Source: Arcuatula senhousia
Lineage: Eukaryota; Mollusca; Bivalvia; Mytilida; Mytilidae
NCBI GenBank assembly: GCA_963971305.1
Contig: OZ020303.1
Coordinates: 15,063,184-15,127,183 of the forward strand
Direction: 5' to 3'
DNA length: 64,000 nucleotides
Shown here in pieces: positions 12,812-25,400 of the stretch; within the stretch, counting starts at the first letter, position 1, and every line of letters begins with the position of its first letter. The notes beneath the pieces are model-generated. The model saw only the letters and a program-made list of their open reading frames with translations, was not told where the DNA came from and made no database searches. A program made the translations under genes and the position numbers.

Positions 12812-15295
12812 AATTTATTAATAGTGTTAAAGGCTGATTTTTTTTCTTGGAAATGTTTTTTTAACAAATCTTAAGTGGAATGCCATTTTATATAACTATC
12901 CTATTATTACATTTTACACATATTATGTATTGTACCTGTAACAAGAATATATGTTTTGCAATAAGTTGTTCGACAATCTGTTTCCAATATTTATATGTTG
13001 TTTTGCATTACTCATATTCACATGCACTAGTCTTAATATATATTTATACAATGTAAATCAGTTTCATTGTATGTAATTACATTTATTTAGGGATTTAAAT
13101 ATATGTGCAATGAAATCTTTTTATCTTCATCCTATGCATTACTTCTGTTTACATTATAATATAAGTCTCATCACTGCGTGACCTTAACTGAATAAATTAA
13201 GTTTTAGAGAAAAAATTATAATGTAAAAATTGCTCCATTTTAGGTTTAAAAATCTAAATTTTTGACACCCCTTATTATCATGTTAACATGCAAGGTTTTA
13301 CCAATTTTCATACCTTCATTCCAAAAGAAATGAATTCTTAGGTAAATGTAGTTTTGTAAATGGTATTGTCAGGCAATTTGTGATATTTTGAAGGGTGTAG
13401 GCAATGTTCAAATGCATTTTGTCCTTAATATCCTCATGTTACCTAAACTTGATCAGCAATTTATAAGTGCTATAACCCCTGTTGTGATATTTCAAAGTAC
13501 TTTAATTGATAAAGCCTTCCAAGTATTTTTTTTCCTTTGCCAATTCTACATGCATAACTTTGTTATTATCAACTCCGTCCATATTTTATATTTATAGTGC
13601 CTTTTACATATCTGCTGATTCTTTACCTCTATGTACATGTATAAAGGTTTTCCTCTTTCTGTGTTATCAATTTATTTATTTAGATAACAAAATGCATTTC
13701 AAATTCACTGCATTTGCATTTTTGAATTGTTATTTTTAATTCCATTGTTAACATTTTTTACATATTCCATGTAATGTTGTCAGTTGTATTTATTCTTTTT
13801 TATACTGCTGAACTATTTATTGTTAATTATTGAAGAAATGTTTGAGTGTTATCAATATATTTTACTGCAATGATAATTAATTTACTAATAATAACATGAG
13901 AAAATAATGGCTTAATTTCAATAAGACAAAATTTAGCATAGAATAGTTGTAAAACATGTATTTACACCACAGATCATTTGTTTTGCATTTATTGACTGAT
14001 CTAATTACTGCCTTTACAGTTTATACATGTACCTGTCTTTTCTCACAAGTTCTTTACACTTATTAAACTATTCTTATATTCTAAATTTGTTTTGTTTATG
14101 CTTAACCTGTACCATCAAGATTTGTTCTCAATCGTCTTTCAGAAACCAGAGCATTCTGTTCATTTGAAATTGGTTTCCAGAGCATAACTTTTGAAGGCCT
14201 TGAAAGAATTTCATGAACCTTGAACACATTGTAGTTTATAATGGAAGGAAAAAGTAGATTGATGTTGGGGTCAATAGGTCGAGGTAACACAGACCTAGAC
14301 ATATATGCAAAGCAGGGAACCTTGAACACCGCTCTAGTTCATTTATGAGTACTCTGTTAGAATCACTAATATACCAGGTTTTCATGTTCAATCAAACTAA
14401 ACACCAAGACTTAACACAAGAGTTTGAGGAAGAATCAAAGACAAACAAATTTACTATACACTATTGTTAGTTTCATGATCAGCACACAGATATCTTAAGA
14501 TATTTTCGCAATATCTAAAACCATTATAAAAGATTGCTTGAGTTTGAAATCAAATCTCAGGTTTGAAAAAAGCTAATTACTTGGGAAAAAACAAGAAGCA
14601 TCCAAGGTAATGTAACCTAGGATAGAAAAAAATGTTCTTAATGAACACTTTTTATGGATTAGATTATGACCCATACATAACATGGAGTCGTCCACATTCT
14701 ATGTTATTTTTAAATTATAAAAATAATCTACCGAAGTGTCAGCTTTTTATGAACCATTATTGACCACAGACACCAATATTTGACAAAACTTAACACCATC
14801 CTTATATTGATTGGATTTATTCTTGCAATTAAAGAAATAAAAATATACTCATTATACATAAAAACTGGCAATTTATTGAAACATAAATCCTTTGTGCATT
14901 GAAGGAAAACCTCAACACCATTGAGTATTCCTGCTCAAAATGCTATGTTCATTACATATACATGTTGGGTTCAAAACATCCTGGTAAAGAACTATTAGAG
15001 AAAATCATAAAACTGAAAATTTGAACACAATGGTATAGGAAACAAAAATAAACATAGTAATGACAGCACATTTAAGATGGGACTTTTATTATCATTTTGT
15101 TAACTTTCATCATACTTACTTGCTCATTATGTAAATACAAAATTTGATATTGTTTTAGAAAGTACTGAAAAAATAAAAACAGCTCCAATTTAAATATTTT
15201 TTCTCAATTATACAAATAATTCTGAAAGAATGTCAATACAACTGACAAAGAAAATCTTTCATGGTAAATTGTCTATTTAAACAGTTATATCTTTT
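12812..15295. other. No gene recognised; AT-rich intergenic DNA
   Basis: Lies between the converging DYNLT5 and SNX30 genes. It holds a relic of a repeat core at 14105-14335 and otherwise only short chance ORFs. Confidence 0.4.
14105..14335 (-). repeat. Relic of a tandem-core type repeat
   Basis: Read on the minus strand, phrases such as AGGTTCATGAAATTC and CTTCAAAAGTTATG resemble the core units of bivalve tandem-core elements. The short open frame here has no recognised domain. Family assignment is inference. Confidence 0.35.
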
Positions 15296-16194
15296 AACAA
15301 GAGTTGACACTAAATTATGTCTCGCCTGTCGGCACCATCACAGAACTCGATGAAGGCCTATCTGGGCCTTCAGAAAAGTTAAGGTCAAGGTCATGTGACA
15401 GATGACAGAATTAAAGTGTGTTTGTTTTTGCCTACAAAAACGATGTCTCCCCCCATTTCCCCAAAAAGTTCTAAGTTCAAAGGACCATAACTCCCACAAA
15501 CATATGAGAATAAAAATTTCCTGCTAACATGCACAACAACATATGCAAGTTTCATTGAATTCGGTTAAGTAGTTTCAGAGGAGTTGCACTGACAAGATGA
15601 TAAATGAGGATTTTCAGCAATTTTCAAAGTTCAAAGGGCCGTAACTCCTACAAAAATTTGAGGATCAAAATTTCCTGGTAACATGCACAACTATATATGG
15701 TGTCCTTCCTATATACCAAGTTTTGTTGAATTCGGTTCAGTAGTTTCAGAGGAGTTGCGCTGACAAGATGATAAATGAGGATTTTCAGCAATTTTCTAAG
15801 TTCAAAGGACCGTAACTCCTACAAAAATTTGAGGATCAAAATTTCCTGGTAACATGCACAACTACATATGGTGTCCTTCCTATATACTAAGTTTCTTTGA
15901 ATTCGGTTCAGTAGTTTCAGAGGAGTTGCGCTGACAAGATGATAAATGAGGATTTTCAGCAATTTTCTAAGTTCAAAGGGCCATAACTCCCACAAAAATT
16001 TGAGGATCAAAATTTCCTGGTAATATGCACAACTACATATGGTGTCCTTCCTATATACCAAGTTTCGTTGAATTCGGTTCAGTAGTTTCAGAGGAGTTGC
16101 GCTGACAAACTTTGTGACGGACCGACGGACGGACGGGCGGACGGACACGACAAAAACAATATGTCTCCCCACAAAAGTGGGGGGAGACATAATT
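15296..16194 (-). mobile_element. Hairpin-headed element with about 180-bp tandem units
   Basis: In minus orientation it starts with a hairpin at 16161-16190 (GTCTCCCC...GGGGGGAGAC), then a GTCCGTCCGTCCG-type tract (16117-16147). The core has three to four units of about 183 bp (about 15475-16110), each with AGTAGTTTCAGAGGAGTTGC, GATGATAAATGAGG and CATAACTCC. It ends in CTCTTGTT (AACAAGAG at 15296-15303 on +). Open frames on the minus strand are a by-product of the repeat. Confidence 0.75.
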
Positions 16195-16199
16195 CCATT

Positions 16200-16885
16200 T
16201 AACCATCACAGAAATGTCTAAAGTGTGTTCTAGATACCATAGTTATTGAGATCCCCAAATATCAGATGCCTATAGCTATAATATTATACTTTTCACTTAA
16301 CTCATTTTCTACCCAAAAATCATCTACATTCACAAAGTCATTGAACTGTCAAAATGGGGTCAGGGTCACACAGTTGCATAGACCATAACTCCAGGTGTCT
16401 GTATACCAGATACCAGATGCCTAGCTATTATACTTTTCACTTAATTCATTTTCCACAAAAGTTATACAAAGAGGTCTTTTGGCCCCAAAAATCATCCAAG
16501 CCCACAGAGTCATTGAACCATGAAAATGGGGTCAAGGTAAAATGGCATTGCATCAGTTGCATAGACCATAACCCGAAGTGTCTATATACCAAATATCAGA
16601 TGCCTAGCTATTATACTTTTCTTGTAATGCATTTTCCACAAAAGTCTTACAAAGGGGTTTTTTGGCCCGAAAAAACATCTAAAATTACAGAGTAGCTGAA
16701 CGGTTACCATGAAATTGGGGTCAGGGTCAAATGGCATGGTGCCATTTGCGTAGACCATAACCCCAACTGTCTATATACCAAATATCATATGCCTAGCTAT
16801 TATACTTTTTCTTGAATTTCATTTTCCACAAAAGTCTTACAAAAAAGTTTACGCTGTCACCGTTGCTCCCGCCGGAAAGTAATAC
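16200..16885 (-). repeat. Four tandem units of about 190 bp
   Basis: Units starting near 16220, 16380, 16560 and 16745 share ATACCAAATATCAGATGCC, TAGCTATTATACTTTTC and TTTTCCACAAAAGT. The right edge (GCTCCCGCCGG...TATGTCTT) looks like the reverse of an element head. A related piece in the opposite orientation lies at 29930-30350. Confidence 0.65.
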
Positions 16886-16899
16886 CTATGTCTTGCCTT

Positions 16900-19443
16900 C
16901 AGCGACTAAAGTAGCAGGCCAGACAAAAACGAAACTGTTGGGTTTTTTTTTTTGCCTCCTTTGGCTTTGCATTCTAAAATGAAAGTAGAAATTCTTAAAG
17001 GAGTCCTCTATCATGTCCGATACAATCGTCTTTTATTTGACATCTTTTTGGGTTTTAAACACTTCCTTGTTCTGTTTTCAGGTGTGTTCCTTTAAATCAT
17101 TCAAAAGCTTGCATTATTTAAGAAATTAGTTTTTGCTTAAATTAATGTACGTGTATGAGGTACCAATTTAAGAAACTTTGTCAGTGGGAGCTTATCAGAT
17201 TGATCCTGCATCATATTTATGATTAACATAGGGCTATTCAAAAAAAAAATATCTCCTGGGGCAAGACACCCACCAAATTTAGGGGTACCACCAATACATT
17301 TAATTTTATGTATTGCAATTTATTGTATTTAGAATTTATGTATCTGACCCCCCGCCAACAGAATTTTAATTCAAGTGTGTTCTGCCCCTGGGATATATTT
17401 TTTTCTGGAATAGCCCTTACAGAATGATGGCTCAAAATATCACAATCTATATAATGACAATGTACAGAGAAAAAAAGCTTCAAAGTTAATTGTATAGTAT
17501 ACCGGTAAGTGGTTTTAGAGTACATATAAGTAATAAACAACAAAAGACAAACCCTCTCAAATATCCAGTCATGGATATCCTTGCATTGTGAATATGACCA
17601 TGACTTTAAATAGCACATCAACAAATTAATGTTTGCATTGTAAAAAGAAAGCACTTGCTCTTTTCTTATAATTCTTCTATGGCATATATAAACACATAAG
17701 GAAAGTCTAGAATTTGTTAAACTTTCATATACATGTACTTCAAAAGAAAAGAAAACAGAAATAATTGTCCACAGTTTTTCTATCTCAAATTATTCATTTT
17801 CTCTTGCGTTACTTTACTGACACCTGAAACAAAAGAGCTTTATTCAAAATAACAAATGTAAGATATTCATCAGTGATGTAAAAGCACTCTAAACAAAACA
17901 AAAATGAAAACCAGCACTTATCTAATAGAAAGGTATGTATTTCCTATGAATATAAATAAAAGCAACAAATAATTAACTTTAAAAAAGCCATTCTTTTTTG
18001 GTCCCAGTTCATACCTGTATCAAAATAAACATGAACACTGACAAATAAGCAATAATTCATTTAAGAATAAATAACAAAACAAAACAAAACAAATTTATAA
18101 ATCCTAAATTGCACTTTGCCCAAAAGGTTAAAATTCATTGAACTCAAACAACCAATATTGACTGCTAGGGTTAAAACATATTTGTAAATTGTACTGAATC
18201 AGAGGAACAAAATTACTAGATCAAAATCTACTGCTTAAATAAACAAATTTCACACCTGTATATTTTTTTTCTGTTTGATTAAATCAACAGCTACAGCTAT
18301 CATTAAAACTGGCAAAAATATTTTGTCTGACAAAACTACATAAAACTAAGTGTATGTATAAAAGTATAAATGGGTGATATGTGTACACAACACAAACAAC
18401 ACAACCAATGTAGCAGTGATACTTTGTCTCTAATTAATGTCATGATACAATGAAACAAACACATTTGACCAAGACATTCTGACATTGGGCTACTACGACA
18501 GTTACACAATTTATACAACTTGCAAGTTTTGAGTTTATAGAATTATTGTATCTTCATGTATAAGATCTACTTAATCAATGACATAGTTATTTATAATAAC
18601 CCCTTATTAACAAGAGGTAAAGCCAAATGAAGATAAAAACAGTGTTCATTTGTCTTGTTTTGAGCAATTGCCAATATTAATAGGCTGATAAAAACTTTTC
18701 TTGAACAGGTACTGCGAGCATTAATGGAATGTTATAAAGATTTAGGCCACAATAATATTCTTCATACAATAAACATTATTGAATAAAACTAGAAACCATA
18801 TCTAGGGATGGCACAGCTGTTATTGAAATATCGAAGTGAGACAGATTTACAATCAAAGATTGTAAAACATTTATGTTCCTACCATACAGTTCTGCAAGCC
18901 ATAGAAAGTTTTTGGATATCAGGAATCTTCTACAATGCTGACTAATATAAAATTCCTGGTTTAATATCATTTTTAAAAATACCCTGTTAAATGCATTTCA
19001 CACTACATGTACTTCTATTGTACATGAATAGTCAATATCCTTACAAAACCTTCAAAGCTTAAGATATGTAGGCAGTACTAGGCACATGATAAGATTTAGC
19101 AAATATTATTCCTTAATTTGTACAATAAATTGAAACATTAAAAAAAGAATAAAAAGTTATAAGTCTTTCAAAAACTCCATTTAAAATCCCATACAAAATG
19201 TATGTAAGCAAGACTCAATGAGACAAGTATAAGATAACAACATTGTGTAGAATACAAATTTCTAAGGAACAGTCACCAACAATCAGTCTTTAACAAATCT
19301 TTGATTTTACATCACATGACTTATGATTTTAAATCATGATTAACAACAGTTAATATCACTAGTAGTCATGGTTACGCGTTAATCACAATTGTCTATAAAT
19401 AACTTAATGATATGTACAATGGTAAATGATAACAGAATTGTGA
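16900..19443. other. No gene recognised downstream of SNX30
   Basis: AT-rich sequence immediately 3' of the SNX30 stop codon (minus strand); part may be its 3'UTR, whose end I cannot fix. It holds an AAAAC microsatellite near 18072-18092 and only chance ORFs. Confidence 0.4.
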
Positions 19444-22400
19444 CTAGGAATCAGATTGAGGGGGAGGCTCTGGAACTGTTGTTAAATAATCCAAATCTTT
19501 AGCCTGGATTCTTCTTATTGCAGTTTCCCATGCCTTTAAACACTAAAATTAGAAATGGTAAATTGCAAATAACAAAATCTGTATATACTTAACAAACAAA
19601 ATAAAATTGATATATTAAACTTAGATATCATAATTTCAGTAATGAAATGAAAGTCAATTAACCAACTATGCCATTCAAAGTCTGTCACCAAACCAATAAA
19701 AAATAGAACAATCTTTTTAAGTCAAAGCGGTCCATACTGATGCTGCATACCAAACATTAAGACAATGCCATTAGAAGTGACTGAGAAAACTGTTATGAAA
19801 ACTTGTCACCACCTACCCAGCATCCTGACAGTCATCGATTATTAAACAGTATTTTTCACTCTGTAGAATCCAGTCAAAAAATGTTAGCTGTGGCGAACTT
19901 ATACAGTCAACTCAAGTCTCCCAATTTCAATAGGATAAAAAAAAAGATAGTCACAATAATTGTGTTTAAAATTCCATAAAAATTAATTGAGTTAAGTTAA
20001 GTTGTGAGAAAGAGTTACTGAAAACATATTGATTTTCACAGTGTACTTATTTCTGCTTTATTCCCAGTCAATAAAAATCTGCAAAAATAGTACACATGAA
20101 TATGCAATTATTACATGTAAATTAAAGTATTGTAATAAGCAGCCATAAAAATTAAAATGTTTACAGAACTTACTCTGTCAGAGAATAAACAGACACATGA
20201 AAAAAAAACAACACAATGTAAGGACACACCTATCACTACATGCTCCTCATGTTCAAGCAGGGGGAATAAAGATTTTTCTTCAAATTTTATTTCCAACTTA
20301 ACTGTATTATAACAGATTTGATGTCTCTGCTTGACTGAAAATGTGGAACCCACAAACATTTCTTTTTAACAAGTTTCATTGAGTCTGTAAAAATTTCATT
20401 TGTAGATGAAATTTTTATGAAGGTGTAATATTTTTATGGCTATTCCTTACCTTTTCATAATATTTGATTTGTCTATCTGCCTGTGACATAAATAATTCTT
20501 TGAGATCTTTCTGTTTGTTTTTGTGCCATCGATCCATGTCTGCTCTGAGATCTGTGTCAGTACATACTGATCGGTCATTCAATTCTTCCATCTTCTTTGT
20601 TAACTAAAAATGAATAAAATTAAAATGATTAATTTTGGTTTATATAAAAAATATTGTATTGTACTGGATCATGGAAAAGATTTTTATTTTATGTAAAAAA
20701 TTAAATATTAGAAAATGCAATTATCTAAAAAAAAAACATAACACATGTCAGAAATATATAAATTTTACACAAACACTCACATTTATATGAAGTGTATCTA
20801 TCCATAAAAAAACCCACCCATCAATTTCAAAACCTTCTGTACATTTTTCAATAGCTTCAACCTCAGACACAGGTTGATCTATGTCCTAATTGAGTTTCAA
20901 CTTCGTAAATTTTTGTTTTATTGTTCTTTGCTCTTCATATTCATGTATTGTTTGGCATTTTTCAATCATTTGGTTGGAACGCCTATGGTGAGTCTTGAAT
21001 GGAAGAAATCGGTCTCAGGCATAGCATAATTTATTGTCTGAAACTTTGTTGTAATTTGATCTCAATTCTTACATCATTAATGGTTTGGTCCATCTTGTCT
21101 TGTTTCTGCTGTTTGACATCTTCAGGATCTTTACCCAGGAATGCACCAATGGAATATGTCTGGTCAGATATCTTCAACTGTAAAGTTATCAAAAATATTG
21201 AGATGCAGAATAGATGTGTGTGACAATGAGCCAATCTAAGTATAACAACAAGTTGTTTTTAAGAATTATAATCTAACTTACAAAATGATCTATGTAGATA
21301 AAAAATAGATATTCAGAAGTCAGCTTTCACACTATGCAGTAATTATATTGTACCTATATTATGTTTAATTTCATCTGTTTTAAATGTCATGGACCTCAAT
21401 TTTGGTTTTTAGATAGTATAAAACATGTGAGTTTTGCTGCTTTACTTCCAAATGTAGTTTTGTAATTATTGAAACGTTGGCAGAATAATTCAAGGGAACT
21501 TGTATGTTTAATGTTCAATTAACCTGTTCATGTTCATCTTTTCTTTTATTTAGTTCATCAACTGTGGCATCATACTCCATTTGTATTGCATATATTATGT
21601 TTAATTTCATCTGTTTTAAATGTCATGGACCTCAATTTTGGTTTTTAGATAGTATAACACACGTGAGTTTTGCTGCTTTACTTCCAAATGTAGTTTTGTA
21701 ATTATTGAAACGTTGGCAGAATAATTCAAGGGAACTTGTATGTTTAATGTTCAATTAACCTGTTCACGTTCATCTTTTCTTTTATTTAGTTCATCAACTG
21801 TGGCATCATACTCCATTTGTATTGCATCCCTTCTCCTTAAAACTGCCTAAAAACAAAATAATATCAACAAGTAAATTTGTGAGCTAGTGCTCACTAGTGA
21901 TACCCCCGCTCCCCAAACTAAGCCAGGCATACAAGTTTAAATACTCGGTAAACAGGAAGTAGTTGACCTAGGAACATTAAATAGCTATACACCATATGGG
22001 GCTATAAAATAAAGCTGTATACAAAATATCAGACCCCTATCTCATGATACCTAAGTATTTGGTAAACAGGAAGTAGACTACCTAAGAGCATAAGATCAGT
22101 ATACACCATATGGTACTATAGGATAAAGCTGTATACAAAATATTAGAACTCTATCTCATGTAGTTGCTTAGAAAACTGCGACGGAAGTTTTGTTACGGAC
22201 GGACAGACGGACACGGGTAAAACAGTATACCCCCCTCTTCTTCGAAGCGGGGGTATAATTATCAGTGAGACATGAAATGTGAGTTATTAACAAGGAAAAT
22301 CAGGCCTAGTTTCCTAGTAAACACTACTGAGATTTGAACTGATGTAAAGATATACAGACAAGTATGTGATGATGGAATTATCATGACTTTCTAACAGTGA

Positions 22401-25400
22401 ACAACCAAAGTAAAATACCAGGTTGTAAGAATAGTCTGTCTATTTTTGTGTGAAAAGTTATCAAAACACTGATAACATGTGTAAATCTGTTTGTTTCACC
22501 TACGAGTTCAGTTTCAATCATTAATGTAATCAAACCTTTATGGCATCAGTGAACAGAATATATTCCTTCAGTGGTTGTGCAAAGTCATCTTCATTGGCAT
22601 CAATCTGAAAAAAAAAGTTTATAACTCAAATAAATAGTTGTAAACAGGAACTGCCAGCAAGCTCACTGGGGATACCTCACCATACTGGACTCTACCTTTT
22701 TCCTGAAAGCTATCTAGTACTGTGGATTCATTTATTTTCGTAGGTACCAATTTTCGTGGTAACAGTTAATGCATACACAATTTCATGGTTCTCATGTCTC
22801 CAGTATACAGATCAATGTTAAATTTCCTTTTGTTGGGTATCAAATTTTGTGGATGAAGGCTACCCACGAAATCAACAAAAAAACGATACCCCAGGAATAA
22901 TAATGAAACCACAGTATTCAAGTTCAATTATCTCCCCTTTATGTCAAATTGCAATGAAATTTCTCTTTATACCTCTCCATATGATTTTTTTTCGAATACA
23001 TGTACATCATATCTTTACTGAACTTTGACAGACCTGTGCAATAAAAAATGTATCCATCATAGATTTAAAGAAAAAAAGTTCAGGTATTTTTCTTTTCTCA
23101 TAAACACATTTGCAGGTAATTTACTTTAGCTATATTGATAATTCTAAAAATTACAGTCACCCACCACTTCTCTCATGTATTGACAGCATTTATCTACAGC
23201 TTCTGACATGGATTGTAAGGCTGGGACTAATTCTTCCTCAGAGTTGGACCATAATGTATAAATTGGTCCCCACTCACTCAGTTCTATCAAATATTCTGCA
23301 AAACAAAAGGATGTCTTATCTTTCATTTTGGTCACTAAAGTTAATAATTAAACATGTTAAAAAAGGAAAGAAAATCCAATTGAGCATTTGAATCTCTTAG
23401 TCAATGACAGAAAGAGACATTCTTACCATGGATTATTTTCTTTAGAATTTTTCATATTGGTCTTCCAAAGTTCAAACTGTTATATACGTACCTGCTTGTT
23501 CTTTGGCTACCCTTTGTTCTATCCTATCCATGACGGCCAGTTTTTCGGACAAGGCATGTATATAATCGTACATGACCACAAACTCAGGTGGTCTATTCTT
23601 GTTCATATAGGATGCACTAATGTTATGTAATGAGTCTGTTACCCTGCTAAGTAGACCTGTTCCTTGTTTCTTATAGGCTTGGAATTCCTACAACAGAGGT
23701 TTTGTCAACATGAAACTTGCAGAATTACATTTATTAAGCACAGATACTCTACTTGAAATATGGTTATTGAAGTCAAACAATGACTAAATTTATTGTAAAC
23801 AATATATAATTCATGCCAGGAATGTGCCATAAATCACATTCAAATTGTGTCGTTTTTGCCAACTACTTTTCTTTATGTTTAGAAGATGGATATCTATGAA
23901 AATTAATTGTGGAATTAAATAATATATATGTAAAAACCGTCCTTGACATAATTCTTTATCTTTTAACGTTGAACTACCTTTATTTCAGATACATGAAAAT
24001 TAGTTCTGGGATTTAGCTATGACTCGTAAATAAAATGTTGAATGACAGATAACTTCAGACCAAATCCACAAATTCTATTAAATTCATCTTCAAATTGATA
24101 AACATACCCAAGCTTTTGCTGTGAGAAACACTTGAAAATGTTTGTCAAAGGATAGGACAGGATGATCTGCTAGACGCTTTAAAAATTTTAATAGTGCAGC
24201 TTGTCGTACTCTCAAAAATTCTGGACTAAATCGATCTAATCTTCGCAAACTGTGTTTTTCTGGTAAAGGCTAAAAATACAAAAAAGTTATGAGACTGCAA
24301 AGGCAATAATATTTTTGAATTAAACAACACAGGTATATTTTTGCCTGTTTTATACAAAAACAAATTAATCAAAAATTAAGCTTACTCTGCTGTAATATGC
24401 TTAAAAACACAAAAATAATTTATCTAGCAATTTTCTCCGAATACAAATTCTATAAACAATCTTTTCGTTCTGAAGGAATTAAGGAAACTAGAAAACAGTG
24501 TACACATATCATTTCTTACACAAGCACTGTGAACCCAATGCATTTTATAAACATGTATTGCACTGTGCTACTACATGATACATAGACCTAGGGTGCACTC
24601 ATTAATCATTGATATTATCCATACTTACTGGAACAAGATGTGTTGGATAAGATTCTTCTAACTTTTGTCGTAACCACAGAAAATCATTGTATCTCCTTCT
24701 TACTGAGTATTCACTATCATCATATTCACTTCGTGTTGTCTACAATAAACATCTTAAAACTTAAAGTGTGTTGCACTCTACCACAGAACACACAATTATG
24801 CATGCATGTATGTTGTGTTGAGATTTTACTATAAACCAATCATGCATTAGTTGATGATATCATCAAACAATAAGATATCTCAAAATCAGACAAAAATGTT
24901 ACATTTTCAATAAAACATTAATGATGAGCCTACTTTGTACATACTTTTGTGTTTATTCTAAATGTTACATAGGATTCCATGGTACCAGTGTGTTTTTCTG
25001 GATCATCCACATAAACTATCAAATCATGAGTATCATCTTCAGCATCATCAAAATGGCTCAAGTTAGCAATCAGACTAGAACTCCTTGAAACACTCATGTC
25101 TGATTTAGCTGAGGCATCCAAACTTAAGCTCTCCATCTGAAAAATACACAGACATAAATATTTAAACAAAGACCTACTTTTGATGTACATGTAAGCAATT
25201 TTGTAAACTAGAGGCTCACTGGAGCTTTAATTGTTCACCTAGGGCCTTATTTTTGAAACTTTCCCTGGAATTTTCTGAGGAACGTCTCAGCAATTGATTT
25301 AGGAAGATTTTTGGAACCTCCTAAGGCACATCTCAGCAGTCATACCAAAGCTTTCTTAGACGTTTCCCAGCTAGGAATTTCTATCTTTGTTGTAACAAAT

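Noticed and set aside
15819..16190. 123-aa minus-strand frame with an internal protein repeat
   Set aside because: The repeat follows the 183-bp tandem units of a non-coding element; there is no domain.
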